DNA of 64,000 nucleotides from Pontimicrobium aquaticum (GCF_005047595.1 NZ_SUPL01000001.1:585654-649653); one strand, 5' to 3'. Positions 50,249 through 59,452 are shown, numbered from the stretch's first letter. The notes: a model not told the origin generated them from the letters alone. Numbers and translations: made by a program.

Positions 50249-51175
50249 TTAATTAAGCCAATAAGGTGTCATATCAGTATCATTGTTATTTGTGATTTGA
50301 GTCAATTCAGTTCCATCACTATTAACAATGAAAATTTCCAAATCTCCATTAATTATTACATTAAATACAATTTTTTTACCATCAGGTGACCAAGATGTTT
50401 TATATGGCCAAATACCATTTTCATCTCCATCAGATGATTCAAGAGTTGGTGTAAGGTTTTTCAAATTAGAACCATCTGTGTTCACTACAAAAAGGTGAAT
50501 TTTGCCCTCTTTATCAGATAAAAATGCTATTTTATCTTCTAATTTTGATGTAGAAGGAGCAAAATCGTTAGCCAAATGACTAACGATTTTCTTTGCTTTC
50601 CCTCCATTTAAGGATTTAATATAAATTGATAAAGATTTATTTTTCTTTAAAGTAAAAACAATAGATTCACTATCTCTTGTCCAATCTATATTTTGATCAC
50701 TAATTCCTGTTTTAAAAAAATACTTTCCGTTTTTACCATTCTTGTCTGCAATATAAATATCACTTTCTCTAACACTCCAATCGTATTCTACGTAGGCTAT
50801 TTTAGATCCATCAGGCGAATATTGAGCACAATATTCATAGTTTTTACGATTTGTTAGTTTTTTAATATTAGAAATATTTTTTCCATCAAAATCTCCAATT
50901 CCAAGCTTCCATCCACTAAACCTATAAGTATTAAAAATAATTTTTAAATTATCTGGAGAAGTTATTGCTCCATACTCTCCTCTACGATTTATAGATCCTT
51001 TCAAAAGAAGTTTTGTCTCCATTGTTTTAGTATCAAATATCATTAAATCAAGTGTTTTCCCTGTATTAATTCTACCTGGACTACGAGAAAAAATAATTTT
51101 ATTTTGAGAACTTACTTTACAATAAAAAAGAAATGTTAAAGTTAGTATAAAATAAAATTTAAACATTTTAATCAT
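50249..51175 (-). CDS. TolB-like PD40 beta-propeller protein, secreted
   Basis: Paralog of the downstream gene (11 bases between). From ATG 51175 the 308-residue product has a signal peptide (FYFILTLTFLFYCKVSSQ) and PD40 repeats: 'AQYSPDGSKIAYVEYDWS', 'IDWTRDSESIVFTLKK', 'IAFLSDKEGKIHLFVVN' and 'SWSPDGKKIVFNV'. A longer frame to 51262 would overlap the DUF2911 gene and hide the signal peptide, so I reject it. Function unknown; duplication of the PD40 gene inside one operon suggests a receptor or complex with two propellers. Confidence 0.83.
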   Translation of the reverse strand: MIKMFKFYFILTLTFLFYCKVSSQNKIIFSRSPGRINTGKTLDLMIFDTKTMETKLLLKGSINRRGEYGAITSPDNLKIIFNTYRFSGWKLGIGDFDGKNISNIKKLTNRKNYEYCAQYSPDGSKIAYVEYDWSVRESDIYIADKNGKNGKYFFKTGISDQNIDWTRDSESIVFTLKKNKSLSIYIKSLNGGKAKKIVSHLANDFAPSTSKLEDKIAFLSDKEGKIHLFVVNTDGSNLKNLTPTLESSDGDENGIWPYKTSWSPDGKKIVFNVIINGDLEIFIVNSDGTELTQITNNNDTDMTPYWLN

Positions 51176-51239
51176 CTGCTTCAAAAAATATGGTTTAAGC
51201 AAATAGTAATTTTTTACTTGCTTACTCAATGATATATGT

Positions 51240-52283
51240 CTAATCATTCTGAATTTTAGCAATTAATTTAGTATAATTATCTTGCTGATTATCAGGAGCA
51301 ATACTCTTTGCTAATTTATAATGTTTTAAGGCCTCTTTTTTATTTCCGTCTTTTAAATACGCTTCGGCTAACGTGTCAACATACATCCATTTATTAGGAT
51401 GTTTTTTGACAAGTATTTTTGCTGTTTCAATTGCTTTCTTAAAATCACCAATAGCTATAAGATCATATATGGTTCTGTTTAAAACCATTGGGTTACTCAT
51501 AAGCGGTATTGCTTCATAGAGTATTTCTTTTGCTTTAGTTGAATCTCCTTTTTTAAGTAAAAGAGAGGCTTTTACTTGTAAGTTTATTGAGTTTCGTTCA
51601 AGTGCAAGTGATTTATCTATCCACTTCATTGCTTGATCTAAATAGATATTTCTAGCGTTTAAATAGTTGGCAGCATCTGAATATGATCCCCATCTAAATT
51701 GTGCAATCCCTTTTAATTCAGATCGTAAACTTTCAATTAGCACTTCATCTGGTTTGTGAATTTCAATTTTAAAAGGAACTTGTGTTTTACCCCATTCTAG
51801 AGCAGCTGTAAGACTTTGCCCTCCTCTCTCAATGAAATCATAGCTTAACCATTCTTTATGAGAGATTTCTTTAGGCATGACACTAACTCTTAAAACAATC
51901 TCATCTTCTGTTGGGTGAACGAAACTAAGAGAACGACTATATTTAGATAAAACTATTTGAAATTCTTTTTCTCCTGGTATCATAAACATACCATATTTAC
52001 CAGCATTTATTTTTTTGCCTTCTATTAAACCATCATGCGTAAGTTCAATTGTAGTGTTTCCTCTATCTCCTGCTCCCCACATTTTATCATAAGGGATTCT
52101 TGATCCAAATATTTGTTTACCTCTTGCTGCTGGACTACTATACTCTATCGTAACCCAAGATAGCCCAAGGCGTTGTGAAATAATACTTCGTTGGCTCATT
52201 TGAGGTAGGTCAACATTTTGTGAAAACCCCAATGATATCACCCCAAGTAAGCATATCAAGAGGTTTAATTTAATTTTTTTCAT
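51240..52283 (-). CDS. Secreted DUF2911 protein with C-terminal TPR repeats
   Basis: The 347-residue product has a signal peptide (LLICLLGVISLGFSQ), then a DUF2911 domain at ~25-185 ('VTIEYSSPAARGKQIFGSRI', 'WGAGDRGNTTIEL', 'GKYGMFMIPGEKEF'), and TPR-like helices at ~230-345 ('WMYVDTLAEAYLKDGNKKEAL', 'HYKLAKSIAPDN'). DUF2911 proteins are abundant, exported and uncharacterised in Bacteroidota. First gene of the operon DUF2911-PD40-PD40-Ere. Its upstream region is shared with the DinB-fold gene. Confidence 0.85.
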   Translation of the reverse strand: MKKIKLNLLICLLGVISLGFSQNVDLPQMSQRSIISQRLGLSWVTIEYSSPAARGKQIFGSRIPYDKMWGAGDRGNTTIELTHDGLIEGKKINAGKYGMFMIPGEKEFQIVLSKYSRSLSFVHPTEDEIVLRVSVMPKEISHKEWLSYDFIERGGQSLTAALEWGKTQVPFKIEIHKPDEVLIESLRSELKGIAQFRWGSYSDAANYLNARNIYLDQAMKWIDKSLALERNSINLQVKASLLLKKGDSTKAKEILYEAIPLMSNPMVLNRTIYDLIAIGDFKKAIETAKILVKKHPNKWMYVDTLAEAYLKDGNKKEALKHYKLAKSIAPDNQQDNYTKLIAKIQND

Positions 52284-52344
52284 ACTTTTTAAGTTTTATT
52301 AATTAAAGTTCAAAATTATATATTGAAAACAGAATAAAACCCAA

Positions 52345-52370
52345 AATTGTGTTGAGTGGTTAGATTTGTG
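52345..52370 (-). promoter_or_regulatory. Paired direct-repeat site upstream of the DUF2911 operon
   Basis: On the minus strand CACAAAT (52370-52364) and CACAATT (52351-52345) are spaced 19 bp, as at 47847-47872. The leader TTAATAAAACTTAAAAAGT just before the ATG is also the same in both places. The upstream regions are clear duplicates. Confidence 0.5.
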
Positions 52371-52476
52371 ACAAACAGTTAGATAAGTGTTTAGCTAAAG
52401 AATTCGTGACACCCTTTTTTGCTTCATTTAAATTTTTTTAAAAAACTCTCCCCATTAACAATAGATAGATACATCA

Positions 52477-52603
52477 TATCTATAGCGGATTTGCAAGAAA
52501 AAAGTGGACAATTAATTAAGAGAACTTTTCTTCATAATTACTCTATATTTAAAGTGCTAATTGATAAAAATATCGAGTATATTATATAAAATTGCTATAG
52601 ATA
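52477..52603. repeat. Possible small element with 10-bp inverted ends
   Basis: TATCTATAGC (52477-52486) and GCTATAGATA (52594-52603) are perfect inverted repeats 107 bases apart, with no coding capacity between. The rest of 52371-52755 is A+T-rich and shows no gene. It could be a miniature transposable element or a scar; target duplications are not evident. Confidence 0.25.
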
Positions 52604-52755
52604 GTTTTTTGTAATAACAAAAATTATTATTGATCTAAATCTAAAAGTTTATCACATTAAAAGAACTATAAAAAATAAGATTAATTTATAAATTCAAATA
52701 AGATTTCACGTATCTCGAGGCTGTAAATTACTAAATATGGGATATATAAAAACAG

Positions 52756-53319
52756 TTGCAATTAGAAATTGCTGGACAAGAATTATTAACGAAAGATAAA
52801 GCTGCTATTCGTATCAACTTTTATACTGTGTATAAAGTGACTGATATTCAAAAAGCTTTACTAGAAAACAAGGATTATGAAAAGCAATTATACATTGCTA
52901 TGCAATTAGTATTACGTGCTTACATTGATGCTTACACATTAGATGAATTGCTAGAGCGTAAAGAAAATATTGCAGAAGCAGTGTTTGAAGATGTTCAGGC
53001 AAGTGCATCAAAATTAGGTGTCAATGTTTTAAGCTGTGGTATTAGAGATGTGATTTTAACTGGAGATATGAAAGAGATTATGAATCAAGTTTTAGTCGCA
53101 CAAAAGAAAGCTCAGGCTAATACTATTACAAGACGTGAAGAAACAGCTTCGACTCGTAGCTTGCTAAATACGGCAAAGTTGATGGAAGATAATAACATAC
53201 TGTACAAGTTAAAAGAAATGGAGTATGTTGAAAAAATCGCTGAGAAAATTGGTGAAATCACTGTTTCAGGTAATGGTAGAATTGTAACACAATTGAAAGA
53301 GATTTTCTCTGGAAAATAA
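52756..53319 (+). pseudogene. Truncated slipin/SPFH-domain gene (3' part only)
   Basis: The 187-residue frame begins mid-domain: 'QLEIAGQELLTKDKAAIRIN' is an internal SPFH/band-7 strand. It continues with 'LRAYIDAYTLDELLERKENI', 'GVNVLSCGIRDVILTGDMKE' and 'ANTITRREETASTRSLLNTA', all standard for Bacteroidota slipins of ~370 residues. A stop codon at 52747 lies only three codons before, and the membrane anchor and N-terminal half are missing. The only start is a TTG. A deletion or insertion removed the 5' half. Slipins are membrane scaffold proteins; this remnant is probably non-functional. Confidence 0.65.
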
Positions 53320-53330
53320 GTGGATGTTTA

Positions 53331-53362
53331 AATGCGCTAGTTTAAAACTAGCGCATTTTTTT
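53331..53362. terminator. Bidirectional terminator between the slipin remnant and the M28 peptidase gene
   Basis: Perfect 13-bp arms AATGCGCTAGTTT and its complement around one base, with T-tract on the plus side and A-run partner on the minus side. It serves both convergent units and overlaps the peptidase stop. Confidence 0.85.
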
Positions 53363-55079
53363 ATATAGTTTCTAAAGCCTCCAAAACACGCTTAGCTTTT
53401 GCACTAATAGCTTTTTGAGTGGCTTCAATATCAGCTTTAATTAAATTGGTATCCTTTACCATATCATTTGTTGTGCTAGCTGCTCTAACATACCAATCCT
53501 TCCAAGTCTTGATAATTTCAATTTGTGTTTCTAAGCCCTCTCCATTTTCAATAGCTATTTGACTTTGTTTTTGTTCTTCTTCTAAACGATTAATAGCTGC
53601 TTGCTGAATACTTTGCAGTACTTGTTTTGCAGTATTTTCGTCTGAACTCACGAGTTCTATTGCAGAAACCAATGCTCCAGTTGCGACGTTTTTTAATGTG
53701 GTTTTAGACATCTTATCTATTCTATCATTATCCGTGTGATAAAACTGATCGGTAAAATGCCAGAATAGTACACCCGGAATATTGCCTCTTAAAAAAGGTA
53801 CGTGGTCACTACCCCCTTCGTAGGGATTAGTGTTTACTTCCCAATTAGCGCGTCTTCCTTGTTCTTTAAATTTTTTAATGACGAAATCGTTTAGGTAATG
53901 AGGTGTCATGTCTTCCACTTTTAATGGTCTTCCTCCCCATTCGGTGTGTTTATCATTTCCTCGTGTCCAAATAGCACTTGGGTCTGGCATTTTTTCGATT
54001 AAAAAAGTACCTCCTGTTTTCTCGGTATCTTCTCCAACCATATCCAGAGATATTCCCCATTTAATACCCTTTACTCTAATACTATCTTCTTGAACATAGC
54101 GTCTTGTTGATACTATTTCGTCTCCCCAAAGAAAGGTTAAGGTTCTTTTTGGTTTAAATCTTCCATCTTTAAATAATTTAGCTGCAACCGAAGCCATTTC
54201 AAGCGTTGCTCCAACACCTGAAGCATTATCGTTTGCTCCTGGTTCTTGTATATGAGCACTAAACACTAGTCGTTCGGAAGGGTTTTCACTACCTTTAATA
54301 TCTGCAACAATGGTTAATTCTTCCGAAGGATAAATCTTCGTTTCAACCTTAACATTCAAAGTGGTTTTCCCTTTAGATAAGCTACTTTTTAATCGCTCTT
54401 TAGCTTCGAAAGACATAACAATTCCCCATGCCTTACTCACAGAATCTAACGGAATAGATCGAAACTGAATTGACGTTGTATTCTTTTCTGGTTGTAAATA
54501 ACTTGGGTTATTATAGGTTATAATTCCTATGGCGCCACCATCGGTAACGGCTGTTTTAAAGATTCTTCCAGGATGTGTTTCAGCAAACACGATTTTTCCT
54601 TTTACATCGGTTTCTGCTAGTTTTTTGATGTCTTCTATGTAAACGACTTCTGCTGTATCACCTTCTTCGTCTGTGCTATAAGAGTTCAAGGCAATCATAT
54701 TTCGGTTAGTGTCGTGACTAAGTAATGGCTGTTCTTCACCATTAATAGTTACTGTTGCATCCACCGATTCCCACGTTGGCCTTTCTAATGGTCTTGTTTC
54801 AATTCGGTAGGTTAAAACATCGTTTTTTGTTGCATTTTCTTCTAAAACATAACCATCTTTCTCAAGTTGTTCGGCAATTCTGTAAACACTTTTGTTAAAA
54901 CCAGTGTTTCCAACAACACGCCAATATTTTTCTATAAATGCAGTGGTTTCGTAAGCTAAATCTCCCGTAAGCTCTTGATTAACAATATTAAAATATTCTT
55001 GGGACGTTATTTCATTATTCTGCTTACATGAAAAAAAAGTGATTGTAAGTACTAATAGGAAAATAATTTTTTTAGACAT
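53361..55079 (-). CDS. M28-family peptidase, lipoprotein
   Basis: The 572-residue product has a lipoprotein signal (FLLVLTITFFSC) and a PA-domain insert at ~130-230. The M28 zinc core has 'VFSAHIQEPGANDNASGVGA' (His, Asp), 'TFLWGDEIVSTRRY' (catalytic Glu region, with Gly-Asp-Glu in place of the usual Ala-Glu-Glu), 'GISLDMVGEDTEK' (Asp) and 'FYHTDNDRIDKMS' (His). The C-terminal ~100 residues are helical. M28 enzymes are aminopeptidases that take up periplasmic peptides. The gene is monocistronic. Confidence 0.88.
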   Translation of the reverse strand: MSKKIIFLLVLTITFFSCKQNNEITSQEYFNIVNQELTGDLAYETTAFIEKYWRVVGNTGFNKSVYRIAEQLEKDGYVLEENATKNDVLTYRIETRPLERPTWESVDATVTINGEEQPLLSHDTNRNMIALNSYSTDEEGDTAEVVYIEDIKKLAETDVKGKIVFAETHPGRIFKTAVTDGGAIGIITYNNPSYLQPEKNTTSIQFRSIPLDSVSKAWGIVMSFEAKERLKSSLSKGKTTLNVKVETKIYPSEELTIVADIKGSENPSERLVFSAHIQEPGANDNASGVGATLEMASVAAKLFKDGRFKPKRTLTFLWGDEIVSTRRYVQEDSIRVKGIKWGISLDMVGEDTEKTGGTFLIEKMPDPSAIWTRGNDKHTEWGGRPLKVEDMTPHYLNDFVIKKFKEQGRRANWEVNTNPYEGGSDHVPFLRGNIPGVLFWHFTDQFYHTDNDRIDKMSKTTLKNVATGALVSAIELVSSDENTAKQVLQSIQQAAINRLEEEQKQSQIAIENGEGLETQIEIIKTWKDWYVRAASTTNDMVKDTNLIKADIEATQKAISAKAKRVLEALETI

Positions 55080-55113
55080 AATGGTGATGTTTTTAGACTA
55101 TAATATTACAACT

Positions 55114-55686
55114 TTATGAGATAATTTCGGCAACTTTATTTTTAAGGGCTGGAACAATCTCAGCCTCAAACCACGGGTTTTTTGTTAACCAAAATCTATT
55201 TCGAGGTGATGGGTGTGGCAATACAAAGTATTTAGGAAGGTACTCTGTATAATTAGCGACCGTTTCTGTGAGTGTTTTTTTAGCACTTTCTTTTAAATAA
55301 TACTTTTGAGCATACATACCAATTAATATGATTAACTTTAGGTTTGGCATCAAATTAAACAAGGATTCATGCCATTGTGGTGCACATTCTGGTCTTGGTG
55401 GTAAATCGCCTGTTTTACCTTTTCCTGGATAACAAAATCCCATTGGTATTATGGCAAATTTAGTTTCGTCATAAAAATCTTCATCAGTTACATTAAGCCA
55501 TTTTCGCAGTTGTTTACCACTTGCATCATCCCAAGGAATGCCTGAATTATGAACTTTCGTTCCAGGTGCCTGACCAATAATAACAATTTTAGAATTAGGA
55601 TGTGCCGAAACCACTGGTCGTGGTCCTAACTGTAAATGTTTTGAGCAAATGGTACATTGACTGATATTGTGAAGTAAGTTGTTCAT
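55114..55686 (-). CDS. Uracil-DNA glycosylase-family protein
   Basis: The 190-residue protein has the UDG fold: 'SKIVIIGQAPGTKVHNSGIP' (motif A, with Ala-Pro-Gly), 'WDDASGKQLRKWL', 'FAIIPMGFCYPGKG' and the motif B-like 'LPHPSPRNRFWLTKNPWFE'. An N-terminal Cys-x-x-Cys (QCTIC) and a later Cys (RPECAPQW) recall the Fe-S cluster of family 4/5 enzymes, though I count only a partial set. Members of this sub-family are widespread in Bacteroidota; uracil removal is likely but untested. Confidence 0.8.
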   Translation of the reverse strand: MNNLLHNISQCTICSKHLQLGPRPVVSAHPNSKIVIIGQAPGTKVHNSGIPWDDASGKQLRKWLNVTDEDFYDETKFAIIPMGFCYPGKGKTGDLPPRPECAPQWHESLFNLMPNLKLIILIGMYAQKYYLKESAKKTLTETVANYTEYLPKYFVLPHPSPRNRFWLTKNPWFEAEIVPALKNKVAEIIS

Positions 55687-55689
55687 TTA

Positions 55690-55716
55690 TTGGATGTTTC
55701 GACTGCACTCAACATG
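55690..55716. repeat. GTCATGTTGAGTGCAGTCGA-type intergenic repeat
   Basis: On the minus strand GTCATGTTGAGTGCAGTCGA continues AACATCC. This is the well-known GTCATGTTGAGC-GCAGTCGA dispersed repeat of flavobacterial genomes. It fills the gap between rsmI and the UDG gene. Confidence 0.6.
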
Positions 55717-55719
55717 ACA

Positions 55720-56391
55720 TTACTTTTTTCCGGCTACGATAATCACAATTTCACCTTTTGGTGGTTTATTGGTATAGTGTTCAAGTACTTCTTTTGCTGT
55801 TCCTCTAACCGTTTCTTCGTAAAGTTTGGTTAATTCTCTCGATACAGAAACCTGTCTGTCTTCTCCAAAATATTCACAAAAATGTCCAAGTGTTTTTAAC
55901 AACTTATGAGGGCTTTCATAAAAAATCATAGTTCTGGTTTCTTCGGCGAGAAACTTTAATCTTGTTTGTCTTCCTTTTTTTACTGGCAAAAACCCCTCAA
56001 ACACAAACTTATCGTTTGGCAAACCACTATTAACTAAAGCAGGAACAAAAGCTGTAGCACCAGGTAAACATTCTACTTCAATATTATTTTCTAAACAAGC
56101 TCTTGTAAGCAAAAATCCAGGGTCGGAAATAGCAGGTGTTCCTGCATCGCTAATTAAAGCCATTGTAATTCCTGAGTTTAGCTTTTTAATTAGTGTCTCA
56201 ACCGTTTTATGCTCATTATGCATATGGTGAGACTGTGTAGGCGTATTAATGTCGAAATGTTTTAAAAGCTTTCCTGAAGTACGTGTGTCTTCAGCAAGAA
56301 TTAAATCGACTGCTTTTAAAACCTCAACAGCTCTAAAAGTCATGTCTTGAAGATTTCCAATTGGTGTTGGAACAATATACAGTTTGCCCAT
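55720..56391 (-). CDS. rsmI: 16S rRNA (cytidine1402-2'-O)-methyltransferase
   Basis: RsmI methylates the ribose of C1402 in the ribosomal P site. The 223-residue SAM-dependent enzyme of the tetrapyrrole methylase fold has 'LYIVPTPIGNLQDMTFRAVE', 'LILAEDTRTSGKLLKHF', 'MALISDAGTPAISDPG', 'VECLPGATAFVPALVNSGLP' and 'FEGFLPVKKGRQTRL'. It lacks the C-terminal extension of the E. coli protein (~286 residues), as is common in Bacteroidota. Its start is immediately after the stop of the hypothetical gene upstream. Confidence 0.94.
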   Translation of the reverse strand: MGKLYIVPTPIGNLQDMTFRAVEVLKAVDLILAEDTRTSGKLLKHFDINTPTQSHHMHNEHKTVETLIKKLNSGITMALISDAGTPAISDPGFLLTRACLENNIEVECLPGATAFVPALVNSGLPNDKFVFEGFLPVKKGRQTRLKFLAEETRTMIFYESPHKLLKTLGHFCEYFGEDRQVSVSRELTKLYEETVRGTAKEVLEHYTNKPPKGEIVIIVAGKK

Positions 56392-57132
56392 TTACTCAAA
56401 CTTGCTTTGAATAATACCCATAAAGCGCTCCTCAAATTCTTCTTTACCTTCCCAATGGTTATAATCTGGTTTGATAATATTTTGAACTAAGGTATTAGCT
56501 TCTTCAAAGGTTAGGGAAGTGTTTATTTGAGAAACAACACGTTCAAAATCTTCATTACTACCATCGAATAAATGTTTTGTAAATGCTATTTTATCATTTA
56601 ATCCAAAGGTTAAGCCTTTTTCTTTTAAAGTGTCATTTAACGTTTTTTTGTCCTCTTTAGATTGTGTTTTGGTTTTCGGAACAGCCTCAAAAACAGGCAT
56701 CTCTTTAAAGCCTGCAGTTAATTCTTCAAAATCATTATCAGATGTGTTTGATGGTATAACAGATTCTAGAAAATCGTCAACTTCTTGCGTTTCTTGTGGC
56801 ATTTGGGCAACCATGTCTTTAATTTTTTCAATGGCTGGCTCCATAATACCATCATCTTCTATTTCATCTAAATTCACATATATTCTATCCTCTACCTCAA
56901 TATTGTCACTCACTTTATTATTAAATGCACTATCCAGCATTCCAAAGAACGACGAATCGCTACCAATAGTAGGAATGTCGTCTTCAAAGTTTTCATGAGC
57001 AAATTTTAAAACAGTTAATTTTTCATACAATGCCGAAACTTCTGCATGCATTTTTAAAACATCTTCCTTTCCTTTTAATTTAAGAATTCTATGCGCTATA
57101 CTGATTAGGTCTGATTCTAACTTCTTCTTCAT
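56392..57132 (-). CDS. Conserved hypothetical protein next to rsmI and tdk
   Basis: The 246-residue acidic protein has no signal or membrane segment. It has an N-terminal coiled helix ('LHMHAEVSALYEKLTVLKF'-like region at ~25-45), a disordered acidic middle (~75-150), and a conserved C-terminal block from ~165 ('TFGLNDKIAFTKHLFDGSNE', 'NTLVQNIIKPDYNHWEGKEE'). This C-terminal block is typical of a flavobacterial family whose role is unknown. Its stop is directly followed by the rsmI start, so they form one unit. It is divergent from tdk. Confidence 0.75.
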   Translation of the reverse strand: MKKKLESDLISIAHRILKLKGKEDVLKMHAEVSALYEKLTVLKFAHENFEDDIPTIGSDSSFFGMLDSAFNNKVSDNIEVEDRIYVNLDEIEDDGIMEPAIEKIKDMVAQMPQETQEVDDFLESVIPSNTSDNDFEELTAGFKEMPVFEAVPKTKTQSKEDKKTLNDTLKEKGLTFGLNDKIAFTKHLFDGSNEDFERVVSQINTSLTFEEANTLVQNIIKPDYNHWEGKEEFEERFMGIIQSKFE

Positions 57133-57190
57133 AACTTTTAAATTTAATGCGCTATTGGTTTTTGATTTTTAATAAATTTACGCCACCTTT

Positions 57191-57210
57191 ATGCAAACGA
57201 ATATTTGCAT
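57191..57210. promoter_or_regulatory. Dyad between tdk and its divergent neighbour
   Basis: ATGCAAA-CGAATA-TTTGCAT: perfect 7-bp arms with a 6-base spacer, 24 bases before the tdk ATG. It could be an operator for one or both divergent genes. Confidence 0.35.
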
Positions 57211-57233
57211 TGTTTTAGTGTTAAAATTACAAA

Positions 57234-57881
57234 ATGTTTCTCGAAAATACAGTAAATCATAAAGAACAATTTGGTTGGATTGAAGTTATTTGCGGTTCAA
57301 TGTTCTCTGGAAAAACAGAAGAATTGATACGCAGGCTTAAACGCGCGCAATTTGCAAGACAAAAAGTAGAGATTTTTAAACCTGCAATTGATGTGCGCTA
57401 TGATGACGAAAAGGTAGTGTCGCATGACGCTAACGAAATACGTTCAACACCAGTTCCTGCTGCTGCTAACATTCCTATTTTAGCTGATGGGTGCGATGTA
57501 GTTGGTATTGATGAGGCTCAGTTTTTTGATGATGAAATTGTTCGTGTTTGTAATGATTTAGCCAACAAAGGTATTCGCGTTATTGTTGCTGGTTTAGATA
57601 TGGATTTTAAAGGAAATCCTTTTGGACCAATGCCTAATTTAATGGCAACTGCCGAGTATGTAACTAAAGTTCATGCGGTTTGCACAAGAACTGGTAATTT
57701 AGCCCAATATAGTTATCGTAAATCTAAAAGTGACGATCTAGTATTATTAGGCGAAGTAGAAGAATATGAGCCCTTAAGTAGAGCCGCTTTTTATAAGGCA
57801 ATGCTGAGAGATAAGGTGAGAAACATAAAGGTTAACGACGCCGAAGAAATCTCTTCCAAATTAAAAACTGGTAATGGATAA
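57234..57881 (+). CDS. tdk: Thymidine kinase
   Basis: Phosphorylates thymidine and deoxyuridine for salvage. The 215-residue protein has the P-loop '[20 protein letters not shown]', '[15 protein letters not shown]' (Walker B), '[20 protein letters not shown]' (lasso/lid area) and '[17 protein letters not shown]' (Cys of the zinc site; only part of the four-Cys set is visible). 'ELI...[11 protein letters not shown]' is normal. Its 3' end overlaps alr by 8 bases, an arrangement often seen in Flavobacteriaceae. Confidence 0.95.
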   Translation: MFLENTVNHKEQFGWIEVICGSMFSGKTEELIRRLKRAQFARQKVEIFKPAIDVRYDDEKVVSHDANEIRSTPVPAAANIPILADGCDVVGIDEAQFFDDEIVRVCNDLANKGIRVIVAGLDMDFKGNPFGPMPNLMATAEYVTKVHAVCTRTGNLAQYSYRKSKSDDLVLLGEVEEYEPLSRAAFYKAMLRDKVRNIKVNDAEEISSKLKTGNG

Positions 57882-58980
57882 AACTCAGGAAACAATTCTT
57901 GAAATAGACCTAAATGCTGTTACGCATAACCTAAAATACCTTAAGTCCAAACTTCAAAGTAAAACTAAATTTTTAGCAGTAGTTAAGGCCTTTGCTTATG
58001 GTAGTGATGCAGAACAAATAGCCCTCCATCTTCAAGACTTAGATGTAGATTATTTTGCGGTTGCTTATACTTCTGAAGGTGTTGTACTTCGAGACGCAGG
58101 CATTACAAAACCTATTTTGGTTTTGCACCCTCAACCCATAAATTTTAAAACAATTATTGATCGTTGCTTAGAGCCTAGTTTATATAGTGCTAGGGTTTTA
58201 AAGACCTTTATTGAATGTACAAAAAAAGAAAAGCAAACTAATTATCCTATACATATAAAATTTAATACTGGTTTAAACAGACTTGGCTTTTGGGAAAATG
58301 ATATCGATTTTATTCATACTCAATTAAAAGAAACCAATTCGGTTAAAGTAGCAAGTGTTTTTTCGCACTTGGCAGCTAGCGAGGATTTACAAGAAAAAGA
58401 GTTTACCAATACACAAATATCTTGCTTTACTAATACTTCAAAAAAATTAGTAGCCTTATTGGGGTACCATCCTATGCTTCATTTATGTAACACATCAGGA
58501 ATTTTAAATTACCCAGAAGCACATCTCGATATGGTGAGATGTGGTATAGGTCTTTACGGTTTTGGAAACTCAAAGGAAGAAAGTAAAAACTTAAAACCTA
58601 TAGCTGCATTAAAATCGGTAATCTCCCAAATTCATCTTATTGAAAAAGGAGAAACTGTGGGTTATAATAGAGCGTTTAAAAGTGAAAAAAAACTAAAAAC
58701 AGCAACCGTTCCTATTGGTCATGCTGATGGTATTGGCAGGCATTTTGGAAACGAAAATGGTTTTGTATTTGTTAATAATGCCAAATGTAACATTATTGGA
58801 AATGTATGTATGGACATGATTATGATAGATGTTACTAATGTGGACTGTAATGAAGGAGATGAAATAATTATTTTTAACAATCAACATACCGCTGAACATT
58901 TAGCCGAAGCTATTGACACAATTTCTTATGAATTAATTACCTCCATTTCAAGACGTATTAAGAGAAAATTTACAAAATAA
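57874..58980 (+). CDS. alr: Alanine racemase
   Basis: PLP enzyme that makes D-alanine for peptidoglycan. The 368-residue protein has '[16 protein letters not shown]', the PLP Lys in '[14 protein letters not shown]', '[13 protein letters not shown]', '[12 protein letters not shown]', the second catalytic Tyr in '[11 protein letters not shown]' and '[13 protein letters not shown]'. The usual 'AnaYGhG' Asn reads Phe-Ala-Tyr-Gly, a known variation. Length is standard. It overlaps tdk by 8 bases and is followed by 70 bases before mscL. Confidence 0.94.
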   Translation: MDKTQETILEIDLNAVTHNLKYLKSKLQSKTKFLAVVKAFAYGSDAEQIALHLQDLDVDYFAVAYTSEGVVLRDAGITKPILVLHPQPINFKTIIDRCLEPSLYSARVLKTFIECTKKEKQTNYPIHIKFNTGLNRLGFWENDIDFIHTQLKETNSVKVASVFSHLAASEDLQEKEFTNTQISCFTNTSKKLVALLGYHPMLHLCNTSGILNYPEAHLDMVRCGIGLYGFGNSKEESKNLKPIAALKSVISQIHLIEKGETVGYNRAFKSEKKLKTATVPIGHADGIGRHFGNENGFVFVNNAKCNIIGNVCMDMIMIDVTNVDCNEGDEIIIFNNQHTAEHLAEAIDTISYELITSISRRIKRKFTK

Positions 58981-59050
58981 TTTTAAGATTATTTTAACAT
59001 TTAGATTTTTTCGTATTTTAGTCATTAATTAACTAAAACATTAGACTATT

Positions 59051-59452
59051 ATGCTAAAAGAATTTAAAGAGTTTGCCATGAAAGGCAACTTAGTTGACAT
59101 TGCTGTTGCCTTTGTAATGGGTGCGGCCTTCAACAAGATTGTATCTTCATTTACAGGAGGAATTGTATCACCTCTTATTGGGTTGGTGTTTAAATCGGAT
59201 TTTAAAGATCAAAAATGGATCCTTCAAGAAGGTGTTGTAGATGAGGCTGGAAACATAACTGGAGAAGTTGCCGTTATGTGGGGAGATTTTTTGACAAACC
59301 TTATTGATTTTATTATTGTAGCTTTTGTTATGTTCTTAATTATCAAAGGAATTAACAAGATGAAGAAAAAAGAAGAGCCTGCTCCTGAAGCACCTGCAGG
59401 ACCATCAGATAATGATTTATTAACCGAGATTCGTGATTTGTTAAAGAAATAA
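59051..59452 (+). CDS. mscL: Large-conductance mechanosensitive channel
   Basis: Pentameric inner-membrane channel that opens under osmotic downshock. The 133-residue protein has the cytoplasmic 'LKEFKEFAMKGNLVDIAVAF' start, TM1 'VMGAAFNKIVSSFTGGIVSP' with the gating Gly/Ala/Val pattern, TM2 'FIIVAFVMFLIIKGINKM', and a C-terminal bundle ending 'LLTEIRDLLKK'. Length is normal. It is monocistronic with its own terminator. Confidence 0.96.
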   Translation: MLKEFKEFAMKGNLVDIAVAFVMGAAFNKIVSSFTGGIVSPLIGLVFKSDFKDQKWILQEGVVDEAGNITGEVAVMWGDFLTNLIDFIIVAFVMFLIIKGINKMKKKEEPAPEAPAGPSDNDLLTEIRDLLKK

